A stretch of 64,000 nt of DNA from assembly GCA_016432545.1 (NCBI GenBank), contig CP066694.1, positions 868,001-932,000 of the forward strand. Direction: 5' to 3'. The notes under the pieces were generated by a model. That model ran no database searches, was not told the origin of the DNA, and saw only the letters and a program-made list of their open reading frames with translations. Numbering within the stretch: position 1 is the stretch's first letter; the number at the start of each line of letters is the position of its first letter. This document shows positions 40,798 through 49,099 of the stretch, in pieces. The position numbers were made by a program, and so were the translations under genes. The stretch is from an archaeon. GTDB lineage: Archaea > Thermoproteota > Nitrososphaeria > Nitrososphaerales > Gagatemarchaeaceae.

Positions 40798-41095
40798 TTG
40801 GAACCTGATGGTAAGGGTTAGGCCGCAGTCCATTCCCCGTTACAGACGATCTTAGGCCTTGACCTTGACGTTACTCCTTCGCCGTAGGAAAGAGAGCGGA
40901 ATGGCATGGGGGATTGTTGGCTTGATGCCATTCAATTTGTTCTATGCCTTCATCATTACTCTGTTTGTCATAGCACTAGCCAACTGCGGCCCCGAGTGCT
41001 GAGTCCAAGGGTCTGCTCACTTTCAAGGTCTGGACACCGATTGTCGCGTTTCCTGAACAAGCCTTAAACTGCCTCAGCCATCGCAGCGGAACCCC
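40798..41095 (+). other. 298-nt lower-GC gap before mre11
   Basis: Apart from the possible mini-ORF listed separately, I see only a TATA-like ccttaaac about 22-29 nt before the mre11 start. Confidence 0.4.
40901..41002 (+). CDS. Possible 33-residue membrane mini-protein
   Basis: ATG to TGA encoding one hydrophobic helix (NLFYAFIITLFVIALANC). The frame is open upstream to a TTG. Support is only the clean membrane helix; no ribosome-binding site or conserved context. It could be a chance ORF. Confidence 0.25.
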   Translation: MAWGIVGLMPFNLFYAFIITLFVIALANCGPEC

Positions 41096-42349
41096 TTGCA
41101 CAAGTTCGCCCACCTCGCCGACGCACACCTCGGGGCGCACAGGGAGCCGAACCTGCGGAAGCTCGAGCTCGAGACCTTCGACCTGACGATGCAGAAGTGC
41201 GTGGAGATAGGAGTAGACTTCGTCCTCGTATGCGGCGACCTCTTCCACGTGGGGATACCCGACCTTGGCGTCGTCGACGCGGCACTGCGGAGCATGCAGA
41301 GGCTTCGGAGAGAGGAGATCCCAATCTACGCGATCTACGGGAGCCACGATTACACTCCCAACGGGACCTCGGTCATCGACATCCTGAACACGGCCGGGAT
41401 CTTGACCAATCTGTTTAGACCCCAGTTCGTTGGAGAGAAGCTTAGGGTCCCCGTAACCACCGACGAAAGGACCGGAGCCAAGCTCGCGGGCATTTCGGCA
41501 AGGAAGATCGGGCTCGAGAGCAGGTGGTACGAGCGGCTGGACAGGGAGTCGCTGGAGGAGGTCGGGGGGTTCAAGGTCTTCGCGTTCCACAGTGGGATTA
41601 CGGAGCTCAAGCCCCCTGACCTCGAGCAGATGGAGAGCATAGGGGTGGACATGCTGCCGAGGGGCTTCGACTACTATGCGGGCGGGCACATACACGGGAG
41701 GGGCGAGTTCTCTCTGGAGGGGCACGAGAAGATAGTCTTCCCGGGGCCGCTCTTCACCGGGCACGGGCCCGACCTGGAGGCGACTGCGAGGGGGGAAAAG
41801 AGGGGGTTCTACATTGCCGAGTTCGACGAGAGGCTCAGGGGACAGAGGTTCGTCCCGATGGAGACGGTGCAGGGTGTCTTCAGGGAGTACGACCTGACTG
41901 GGAAGAACTCGGTCGAGGCGAGCAGGTGGATGGGGCAGGACCTTGAGGGCGTGGACGTCGGAGGTAAGCTGGTGGTGGTCAGGGCCTGGGGGGAGCTGGC
42001 GGGAGGGAGGAGCTCTGACATCGACTTTGGGGCCATGAGGGCGGGGCTGGCGGCGAGGGGTGCCCTGCACGTGTACCTGAACCGCGGCTCGGTCAGGTCG
42101 AGGGAGGTCTCGCAGCGCCTGATGCAGGGGATGGATTCGAGGGATGTGGAGAGGGCCCTCTTCAGGAGCGAGGCGGGGAAGGTGAAGGCTCGCGCTCAGA
42201 GGCTCGGGCGGGAGAGGAGCCCCGAGACGGCGGGGGAGCTGCTTGGGATCCTGAGGCAACCCCAGAAGGTGGGCGAGTCGAAGAGGGACTACGTGTCGAG
42301 GATGTCGCGTTCGGGAGCGGATGCGCTGGGCCTGGAGGACGTCGCGTGA
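41096..42349 (+). CDS. mre11: DNA double-strand break repair nuclease Mre11
   Basis: Manganese-dependent phosphoesterase, 417 aa. The five phosphoesterase motifs are in order: LADAHLGA, VCGDLFHVG, AIYGSHDY, AFHSGI and YYAGGHIHGRG. It works with Rad50, whose GTG start overlaps its stop (GTGA at 42346-42349). TTG start 41096, shortly after a TATA-like ccttaaac. Confidence 0.95.
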   Translation: MHKFAHLADAHLGAHREPNLRKLELETFDLTMQKCVEIGVDFVLVCGDLFHVGIPDLGVVDAALRSMQRLRREEIPIYAIYGSHDYTPNGTSVIDILNTAGILTNLFRPQFVGEKLRVPVTTDERTGAKLAGISARKIGLESRWYERLDRESLEEVGGFKVFAFHSGITELKPPDLEQMESIGVDMLPRGFDYYAGGHIHGRGEFSLEGHEKIVFPGPLFTGHGPDLEATARGEKRGFYIAEFDERLRGQRFVPMETVQGVFREYDLTGKNSVEASRWMGQDLEGVDVGGKLVVVRAWGELAGGRSSDIDFGAMRAGLAARGALHVYLNRGSVRSREVSQRLMQGMDSRDVERALFRSEAGKVKARAQRLGRERSPETAGELLGILRQPQKVGESKRDYVSRMSRSGADALGLEDVA

Positions 42350-44367
42350 TAATCAAAGAGCTGGAGCTGAAGAACATCCGGAGCTACAGGAAGGCCAAGG
42401 TCGAGCTCCCCATGGGCAGGACGCTCTTCGAGGGGGACATCGGGTCGGGGAAGTCGACGATCTTGATGGCGGTCGAGTTCGCGCTCTTCGGGTTGGGGTC
42501 GGAGTCGGGGGCATCACTGCTCAGGCTCGGGGAGCAGGAAGGGGAGGTGAGGTTGAGGTTCGAGGCCGAGGGGAGGGAGTACGAGGTGGGGCGGAGGCTC
42601 CAGAGGAAGGGAGGGTCGGTGCAGCAGAGGGACGGATGGGTCGAGACCCCGGAGGAGAAGCTCGAGCTGTCCCCGGGCGAGGTCAAGGAGAAGGTCCTCG
42701 AGGTCCTGAGGTTCAACGAGGCCCCGGACCCGAAGGCCCAGAGCACGATATTCAGGTACGCGGTGTACACGCCACAGGAGGAGATGAAGGAGGTCCTGGC
42801 CATGAGTCCGGACCTGAGGCTCCAGACCCTGCGGAGAGCGTTCAGGGTGGAGGACTACAAGACTGCGGCGGAGAACGCGCAGGAGGTCGCAAGGGAACTG
42901 AGGGGAGAGGTTAGGGAGCTGGAGGGCGCCGGAAGGGGACTCGAGAGGCTGAAGGAGGAGGCCTCGGAGCTCCGGGAGGAGTCTGGGGAGTTGAAGAGGG
43001 CCCACCAAGAGCTGGAGAAGCAGGAGTCGGGGGCGGAGAGGGAGGTTGCAAGGCTCAAGGGTGAGAGGGAGAAGCTGCGGGTGGACATGGTCAGCTATGA
43101 GAAGGCTAGGACTGAGGAGAGGCTCCTCGAGAGATCGGTGTCAGAGAGGAGGGAGGGGCTCGAGGGCCTGGAGGAAGAGCTGGAGGGCCTGCGGGAGAGA
43201 GCCGGTGAGCTCAGGGAAGTGGAGGTGCCAAAGGGGCCGCCGGAGTCCCTGACCATTTTGGAGCTCAAGGCCGAGGAGCGGAAGGCCCAGGCTGAGGTCA
43301 AGAAGCTGGCGGCCCTGGAGGCGACGATGGAGGAGAAGCTCAGAGACTATGGGACGATAATGGAGAGCGGAGTCTGCCCTGTTTGCGACACGAAGATCGC
43401 GGAACACGACTTCGGCAAGAGGACTGAGGCCAAGGAGGCCGAAAGGAGGCACGTCAGGAAGCTACTGGGGGAGGCGGAAGGGAAGCTGGAGGACGCGAGG
43501 CTCGCGCGCGAGAAAGCAGAGGAGGAACGCCAAGCGAGGGCGAGGGCGGCGGACGCGGAAAAGGAGAGGAAGACGGTCGATTCGGAGTCGCACAGGGTGG
43601 AAGGCGCAAGGAAGAAGATTCTAGCGAAGCTGAAAGAGGAGGAGGCCCGGCTCGCGGAGCTGGTGAAGATGACGACGGAGTTGCAGGCGTCTGTGGCGAA
43701 AGTCGAGGCGATGGAGGAGAGCCTGGAGGGGGCGGAGGAGTCGCTAAGGAAGACCAGGGACTCGATTTCAACCGGCAGGGAGAAGTTGAGGGGCCTCGGC
43801 GTTCGCGTGGCAAGGCTGAAGGAAGAAGTCGAGGCCAAGGAGAAGGCTAGGACGAGAAGAGACTCCCTTGCTGAGGCGGAGCTGTGGCTGACCGGCTACT
43901 TCGTGCCCACGGTGCAGCTCATCGAGAGGTCGGTCCTCGCGACGATCAACCAGGACTTCGGCGCGCTCTTCCAGAAGTGGTTCGCGATGCTGGTGGAGGA
44001 CGCGGAAAAGGACGTGAGGGTCGACGACGACTTCACCCCGCTCGTGACGCAGGAGGGGTACGAGCAGGACGTCAGGTACCTGAGCGGGGGCGAGAGGACG
44101 AGCGTCGCACTGGGGTACAGGCTGGCGCTCAACGCGATGGCGCAGAGGGCGTTGGGAGGCGCGGCCTCCGACCTTCTGATCCTCGACGAGCCCACGGACG
44201 GGTTCAGCAGGGAGCAGCTGGGGAATGTCAGGGAGGTCCTGGACGACCTCGGGGCGCCGCAGGTCATCGTTGTCTCGCACGACAAGGAGCTGGAGAGCTA
44301 CGCGGACCAGATACTCAGGGTCAGGAAGGCGGGCGGGGTCTCCGTGGTCGAGACGCCTGCTCGCTAG
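42346..44367 (+). CDS. rad50: DNA double-strand break repair ATPase Rad50
   Basis: SMC-like ATPase of the Mre11-Rad50 complex. Walker A is GDIGSGKSTILM at about residues 27-38. Long Glu/Arg/Lys coiled coils flank the zinc hook GVCPVCDTKI near the middle. The ABC signature YLSGGERTSVALGYRLALN and Walker B LLILDEPTDG lie near the C-terminus. At 673 aa the coiled coil is shorter than in most archaeal Rad50 proteins (commonly about 850-900), but all catalytic parts are present. HerA and NurA are not adjacent. Confidence 0.95.
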   Translation: MIIKELELKNIRSYRKAKVELPMGRTLFEGDIGSGKSTILMAVEFALFGLGSESGASLLRLGEQEGEVRLRFEAEGREYEVGRRLQRKGGSVQQRDGWVETPEEKLELSPGEVKEKVLEVLRFNEAPDPKAQSTIFRYAVYTPQEEMKEVLAMSPDLRLQTLRRAFRVEDYKTAAENAQEVARELRGEVRELEGAGRGLERLKEEASELREESGELKRAHQELEKQESGAEREVARLKGEREKLRVDMVSYEKARTEERLLERSVSERREGLEGLEEELEGLRERAGELREVEVPKGPPESLTILELKAEERKAQAEVKKLAALEATMEEKLRDYGTIMESGVCPVCDTKIAEHDFGKRTEAKEAERRHVRKLLGEAEGKLEDARLAREKAEEERQARARAADAEKERKTVDSESHRVEGARKKILAKLKEEEARLAELVKMTTELQASVAKVEAMEESLEGAEESLRKTRDSISTGREKLRGLGVRVARLKEEVEAKEKARTRRDSLAEAELWLTGYFVPTVQLIERSVLATINQDFGALFQKWFAMLVEDAEKDVRVDDDFTPLVTQEGYEQDVRYLSGGERTSVALGYRLALNAMAQRALGGAASDLLILDEPTDGFSREQLGNVREVLDDLGAPQVIVVSHDKELESYADQILRVRKAGGVSVVETPAR

Positions 44368-45023
44368 GGTGCGGTTTCTGAGCGTCCGCTTATCCTGAGG
44401 ATGGCCAGGGTCCCGAGGAGGACTTCCCTGAGGCCGCCCGACTTGTACTTCCTGTAGGCGAGCTCCCAGTCGGCTCTCGCGAGGAGGACGGTGACGACCA
44501 CGGTGAGCACGATCACGAGTATTGTGGGGCCCAACGAACTTGGGCCGAGGGTGGAGCCGGCGAGCTGGAAGTAGGCCTGGCCGAAGTACGCGACCGCCAC
44601 GGAGAGGATCACCTTGCCGAGGGTGTTGACTGCCATGAAGCGCCAGAAGGGGAACTTGACCATGCCCAGGGGCACCAGGTAGATGTCGTCTGGGAGGGGG
44701 GTCACGGCGAAGAGGAAGACGCCCAGGTCGCCGTACCTCCCGATGAAGCGGCCGAGGAATTCGAGGTTCTTCTGGGTCCCCTTTCCAGAGATCAGGTATC
44801 CCGACCTGCCGAGGAAGTAGGAAGTGGCCTTGCCGAGCGCCCCTCCTATCCCAGCGACCACACCGAGGGCGAAGGGGTCGAGGGTCCCGCTGAGGAGGAT
44901 GACTACGATCAGGTAGGGGACGGGGAGGAAGGGGATCACGCTACCCGCGAGAGAAGCTAGGAAGACTCCCAGGTAGCCGTAGGAGAGCGAAAGGTCGTAG
45001 AGAAGGGTGACCAGGTCGGACAC
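44364..45023 (-). CDS. DedA/VTT family membrane protein
   Basis: 219 aa, polytopic. The DedA signature region FLPVPYLIVVILLSGTLDPFALGVVAGIGGALGKATSYFLGRSG and GDLGVFLFAVTPLPDDIYLVPLGMVKFPFWRFMAVNTLGKV is clear. These proteins act in lipid scrambling/transport and membrane homeostasis. Its end overlaps the rad50 stop by 4 nt on the opposite strand. Confidence 0.88.
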   Translation of the reverse strand: MSDLVTLLYDLSLSYGYLGVFLASLAGSVIPFLPVPYLIVVILLSGTLDPFALGVVAGIGGALGKATSYFLGRSGYLISGKGTQKNLEFLGRFIGRYGDLGVFLFAVTPLPDDIYLVPLGMVKFPFWRFMAVNTLGKVILSVAVAYFGQAYFQLAGSTLGPSSLGPTILVIVLTVVVTVLLARADWELAYRKYKSGGLREVLLGTLAILRISGRSETAP

Positions 45024-45114
45024 GAGGGGAGGACACTTTCGGAGTCGTGATAAGGTTAGGCCCGAAGTCCACCACGGGGTTTAAACTCGGGAACGCCCGC
45101 TCGAGAGCCCTGTT

Positions 45115-46431
45115 TTGGCGAAGAGGATTGCCTGGCTCTCGAGCGTGATGCCCGCGGCGGTCACCGGGCTGGAGGAGCGGGTCGCGAGGTCGATCGAGGT
45201 CGTGGAGGAGCCGCCTGCGTGGATGTGCCTCGCGTGCAGGGGCGCCAAGCTCCTCTGCGGGAAGCCGAGGTGCCCGATCATAGTCAAGGCCCAGGCGATG
45301 GCGAGGCAGCCGCCCTCGTTCGCTGGCACAGAGATCGAGGGGTCCTCACCGCCGGGGGTCTTCGTGGGCAGGCTGGGGTATCCGAAGGTCTCGATTGGGC
45401 CGATGGTCCCGGCGCAGTTCGGGGACACGTCGATACTTGACACCCCGGAGGAGTGGCTGGGCAGGCCGGTGGACCAGATAGTGGACTACCGGTACTCGTT
45501 GGTGAGAGGCAACTCGAGGGCCAGGGTGGAAGACGCCAGGGACCCGGGGAGGCTCCTGACGTCGCTTCAGGAGCTGGCGATGGCGAGCAGGCCGGTGGAC
45601 ACAGAGCTTAGGCTCACGAAGGCTCCGAGGAAGGTCCTGATGCTCAGCGAGGACACGCAGCCCTTCGGGCCCTCGGCTCCGCTGGAGAGGTTCAGGACGC
45701 AGAACCCGACCGTCGACAAGAGGATCGAGGAGGCGCACTACGACAGGGACCTCGGGGCCGCGGACGCGGTCGAGAGGCTCTACGAGAAGGGGGTGCTCGT
45801 TACGAGGATCCAGAAGGCCTTCAGCATCGGGATGTTCGGTGACGGGGCGCGCAGGAGGATCGTACCCACCAGGTGGAGCATTACGGCGGTCGACAGCTCA
45901 GTGAGCCTGAGCCTCCTGGAGAAGGTGAAGCACAGGCCCACCATAGACGAGTACAGAGTCTATTCGTACTCGGTGTACGACAACCAGTACGTCGCGATCC
46001 TGCTGCCCGAGCAGTGGAGGTTCGAGTGGATCGAGGCGTGGTTCCCCAACACCACCTGGAACCAGTTCAATTCGACGCCGTACATGATCGGAGACTACGA
46101 GGAGTACTTCGGGAGGACGAAGTACGCGAAGGTGGGAGGGTGCTACTACTCGACCAGGCTGGCGGTCGCTGAGGCACTGGAGAGGGAGAGGAAGCAGGCG
46201 GCCGCGATCGTCCTAAGGGAGACGTACCCTGGATTCATCATGCCGCTTGGGGTCTGGAACGTCAGGGAGAGCATCAGGGAGCTGATGAGGCAGCCCTTCG
46301 AAAAGCACGAGACCTTTCGGACCGCGATGGGCTCAGCGCTCTCGAAGCTCAGGATCCCCCGGCAGAAGTGGGTCAGGGAGAGCGTTCTGATCTCGAGGGA
46401 GCTGACTCAGAGGAAGATCACTTCCTACTAG
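45115..46431 (+). CDS. nreA: DNA repair protein Nre (NreA family)
   Basis: 438 aa. An N-terminal Cys-rich motif (CLACRGAKLLCGKPRC) at about residues 38-53 is followed by the family core GRLGYPKVSIGPMVP, SEDTQPFGPSAPLE and DNQYVAILLPEQWRFEWIEAW...NTTW. Members interact with PCNA and are needed for resistance to DNA cross-links in haloarchaea. I see no evident PIP-like motif at this C-terminus, which ends in LTQRKITSY. Located next to mre11-rad50, extending a repair neighbourhood. TTG start, with gtttaaac about 30 nt upstream. Confidence 0.92.
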   Translation: MAKRIAWLSSVMPAAVTGLEERVARSIEVVEEPPAWMCLACRGAKLLCGKPRCPIIVKAQAMARQPPSFAGTEIEGSSPPGVFVGRLGYPKVSIGPMVPAQFGDTSILDTPEEWLGRPVDQIVDYRYSLVRGNSRARVEDARDPGRLLTSLQELAMASRPVDTELRLTKAPRKVLMLSEDTQPFGPSAPLERFRTQNPTVDKRIEEAHYDRDLGAADAVERLYEKGVLVTRIQKAFSIGMFGDGARRRIVPTRWSITAVDSSVSLSLLEKVKHRPTIDEYRVYSYSVYDNQYVAILLPEQWRFEWIEAWFPNTTWNQFNSTPYMIGDYEEYFGRTKYAKVGGCYYSTRLAVAEALERERKQAAAIVLRETYPGFIMPLGVWNVRESIRELMRQPFEKHETFRTAMGSALSKLRIPRQKWVRESVLISRELTQRKITSY

Positions 46432-46471
46432 CCAGATAGGCCTAAATCCAAAGTCGGAGGCGAGGGCGACC

Positions 46472-47167
46472 TTGACAGAGAAGCTCTTCTGGAGCGACAT
46501 GTACCTAGCGGAATTCGACGCGGTGGTGGTTTCGGCCGAAGGGAACAGGGTAGTCTTGGACAGGACCGCGTTCAATCCAAAGGGAGGAGGGCTGGTGTCG
46601 GACACAGGGGTGCTCGGGGCCTCGAAGGTCGTCGAGGCGGTCAAGGAGGGGGACGAGGTCGTGCACCTCGTCGAGGGGGATCTCGGGGCCGGCAAGGGAG
46701 CGGGCGTCCGCGGGGCGATAGACTGGGGGAGGAGGCACAGGATCATGCGGATGCACACGGCCGCCCATCTTCTGAGCGCTGTCGTCAACAGGGAGACGGG
46801 CGCCCTGATCACAGGGAACCAGATTTCGCCCGACGAGTCCAGGGTGGACTTCAACCTCGAAGACTTCCGGAAGGAGAAGGTAGAGCAGTACGTCCAGGCT
46901 GTCAACGGTGAGATATCGAGAGGACTGGAAGTCAAGACCTACTTCATGAAGAGAGAAGAGGCACTGGCGACGCCGGGGTTCGTGAAGCTGGCAGGGGCGG
47001 CTCCACCGTCGGTGGAGATGTTGAGGATAGTTCAGATCGGGGATGCGGACACGCAGGCAGACGGCGGGGTCCACGTAAGGAACACGAGAGAGATCGGGAC
47101 GCTGGTCGTGAACAGGTCGGAGAACAAGGGGAAGAACAACCGACGCCTGTACTTCACGGTGCGGTAG
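46472..47167 (+). CDS. alaX: Alanyl-tRNA editing protein AlaX
   Basis: Free-standing editing domain (231 aa, AlaX-M size) that deacylates mischarged Ser- or Gly-tRNA-Ala. Zinc ligand motif HTAAHLLSAVVN and the C-terminal GGVHVRNTREIGTLVV are seen. The residue that is Cys in the common CGGTH version is Asp here (DGGVH), so metal binding may differ. The substrate loop NPKGGGLVSDTG is present near the N-terminus. TTG start. Confidence 0.88.
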   Translation: MTEKLFWSDMYLAEFDAVVVSAEGNRVVLDRTAFNPKGGGLVSDTGVLGASKVVEAVKEGDEVVHLVEGDLGAGKGAGVRGAIDWGRRHRIMRMHTAAHLLSAVVNRETGALITGNQISPDESRVDFNLEDFRKEKVEQYVQAVNGEISRGLEVKTYFMKREEALATPGFVKLAGAAPPSVEMLRIVQIGDADTQADGGVHVRNTREIGTLVVNRSENKGKNNRRLYFTVR

Positions 47168-47202
47168 GAAGGATATTAGACAGAAGCAGGTCGGAGGCTT
47201 CG

Positions 47203-47508
47203 TTGGCCGGCTTCGCGGACGCGCTCTCGAGGGAGACGGAGGTGAAGGTGACGGTCGCAAGGAGGTCGGGCGGAACCCTCGAGCTGCTGCCGATGTACGG
47301 GCTCAAGACCGTCTGGTTCAGGGACTTCGAGAGGGCCGGAAGTCTTGAGTTGAGCGTGGGGAACGAGAGGACGAAGGCCGTCCCGCGTGTCTTGAGAAAC
47401 GCGGCCTCGGTCGAGGAAGTGAAGGGGAGGTTCGGCAAGAAGTACGGGGCAGGGGAGGTGAGGAAGTACTATCCGACTTCGGAAGTCGCCCTGAAGGTCG
47501 AGCTCTAG
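47203..47508 (+). CDS. Hypothetical protein, 101 aa
   Basis: No family recognised. Soluble alpha/beta-looking protein with strands (VKVTVARRSGGTLELLPM, VWFRDF, SLELSVG) and a basic C-terminal half (VKGRFGKKYGAGEVRKYYPTSEVALKVEL). TTG start 35 nt after alaX, so probably in the same transcript; a role in RNA binding is conceivable from the charge but unsupported. Confidence 0.6.
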   Translation: MAGFADALSRETEVKVTVARRSGGTLELLPMYGLKTVWFRDFERAGSLELSVGNERTKAVPRVLRNAASVEEVKGRFGKKYGAGEVRKYYPTSEVALKVEL

Positions 47509-47509
47509 C

Positions 47510-47686
47510 CTAGCGCCTGCGCGCGACCCAGAGCGGCATCCGCTTCGCAGTGCAGTTTCCGCAGTAGGTCCTCATGAGCCGGCTCGGCTCGTCGAAGATG
47601 GTCGTGGAATGTGACATGCAGACCACCTGGCCGCACTCAGCGCAGGTAGCGACCGCGTGGCCTTTGCAAACCGAACATCTCGCCAA
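47510..47686 (-). CDS. Zinc-finger mini-protein, 58 aa
   Basis: TTG 47686 to TAG 47510, start bounded by an in-frame TGA three codons earlier. Three CxxC pairs and a CxxxH-like element: CSVC, CAEC, CMSH and CGNC, with a basic end (TAKRMPLWVARRR). Likely binds two zinc ions in a B-box/treble-clef manner. Ends one base after the stop of the convergent hypothetical gene. Function unknown. Confidence 0.6.
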   Translation of the reverse strand: MARCSVCKGHAVATCAECGQVVCMSHSTTIFDEPSRLMRTYCGNCTAKRMPLWVARRR

Positions 47687-47828
47687 ATTTTTTCACTTTT
47701 CTCGCGCCGATTGAACACAGTCAGTCCTCGTCGAACCCTGCAAGGTCGTCGTGGGCGAGACGTGCCTTTGGCGCAATGGTTGGGAAGGGCTTCCTGTTAA
47801 TAAAGGCGAGCCCCTAAAACTTCGTCGG

Positions 47829-48149
47829 CTAGATGGGGAGCTTCGGCTCGCCTTCGTACTTCGACAGTCCCCTCTCGGCGAGGCCGTTCACGAATTCCCT
47901 GGCCTTTGAGGCCGGGACCCAGGGCGTCATCGTCTTCGAGTTTCCATCGGAGTCGCAGATCAGCGCGGCCGCCGTCCCGTTCTTGCCGGCGATCACCGAG
48001 TACAGGGACTCCTCTCCGACCGGGGTCCACTTCGCGGGGCCGATTTTGAGGAAGAGGAGCGGATAGCAGGGGCCCGCCACCGACTGGAGGAGGTCCATGG
48101 CCTCCTTGACCCTCGCTCTGCCGGCCTGGACCGCTTCGAAGTAGCTCAT
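47829..48149 (-). CDS. Hypothetical protein, 106 aa
   Basis: Small soluble protein: helical N-terminus (VQAGRARVKEAMDLLQSVAG), a beta region (LYSVIAGKNGTAAALICDSDGNSKTMTPWVPA) and a helix (SKAREFVNGLAERGLSKY). No family recognised. ATG overlaps the stop of the DMT transporter gene by 4 nt, so the pair is coupled. Confidence 0.6.
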   Translation of the reverse strand: MSYFEAVQAGRARVKEAMDLLQSVAGPCYPLLFLKIGPAKWTPVGEESLYSVIAGKNGTAAALICDSDGNSKTMTPWVPASKAREFVNGLAERGLSKYEGEPKLPI

Positions 48150-49036
48150 GCTGCTCCCCCCAGGTAGAGCAGGGTGAAGACGCCCGTGAGTGAGAGGAAG
48201 AGGCCTACGGCCTGGTTCTTTTCCAGCCTCTCGTGGAGGAAGACCATGGCGTAGGTGGCGGCAACGGCTCCTCCCATCCCCGAGAGGGCCGCGACTACGG
48301 GGAGCGAAGCTATTCCGCCTGCGATTCCGTAGCTGAAAGCGAGGAAGCCCACAGCCTCGAGGAGGCCCATGGCGACTATCGTAGCGGAGAAGTTACGCCT
48401 TGAGGGCCTGACTGACTGGTGAAGGAAGGGCGCAAGCAGGAATCCGGTCAGGGCCCCGACGCCCCGGAGGAAGACGGCCGGGAGGACGTAGCCGACCAGG
48501 GGGGTGGAGTATCCGACCCCGACGTACACTGTGCCGAAGAAGACGGAGGAGCCTACCGCCGACCCGACTCCGGCGGTGATCCGCCGACCGCCTGCCGCTG
48601 ACTTTCCACGGATCTCTGAGACTCGCGTGGAGAGGAGAACGACTCCGGCGATTATCGCGGTGATCGCCAAGACCTGCGTGGGGAGGAGGAGTGCGCCCAG
48701 TATCGTGACCGAGAGGACTGCCGTCACTGCTGGATAGGTGTAGGCGATGGGGGCGACCACGGAGACGACCCCGGTGTGGAACGCGCGGTAGAGGTAGATG
48801 AAAGCCATGAAGTTGACGAGCCCAGAGACTACGAGGATCACAGCTGCCACCGGCGGCACGCTGAAGGTCGGGCTCAGTATGGGCACCAGGGCGAGGAGTA
48901 TCACGAAGGTCGCCAGGTGCGAGTAGACCACAGTAGGGAAGTGGCCGACTGCCTCGGACTGTCTCCGGGACAGGTAGTCGGCTGTCCCCCAGCAAAGTGC
49001 CGCGATCAGTCCGAGGAGAACTGGGGTGTAGGCCAT
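48146..49036 (-). CDS. EamA/DMT-family transporter
   Basis: 296 aa, ten hydrophobic helices in two EamA repeats. The first begins LLGLIAALCWGTADYLSRRQ and the second GVGSAVGSSVFFGTVYVG, each with the WG/FG start of an EamA repeat; the last helices contain VAALSGMGGAVAATYAMVFLHERLEKNQAVG. Drug/metabolite-type exporter with unknown substrate. Confidence 0.88.
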   Translation of the reverse strand: MAYTPVLLGLIAALCWGTADYLSRRQSEAVGHFPTVVYSHLATFVILLALVPILSPTFSVPPVAAVILVVSGLVNFMAFIYLYRAFHTGVVSVVAPIAYTYPAVTAVLSVTILGALLLPTQVLAITAIIAGVVLLSTRVSEIRGKSAAGGRRITAGVGSAVGSSVFFGTVYVGVGYSTPLVGYVLPAVFLRGVGALTGFLLAPFLHQSVRPSRRNFSATIVAMGLLEAVGFLAFSYGIAGGIASLPVVAALSGMGGAVAATYAMVFLHERLEKNQAVGLFLSLTGVFTLLYLGGAA

Positions 49037-49099
49037 CTTTGTCTTGTGTCGGTCTTCTCCGACTCGGGTTTAAGAGGCGTCTCCTGGCCCTGAATTTGT

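Noticed and set aside
40976-42259. 427-aa minus-strand ORF opposite mre11
   Set aside because: Antisense shadow with Pro/Arg/Leu-rich low-information sequence.
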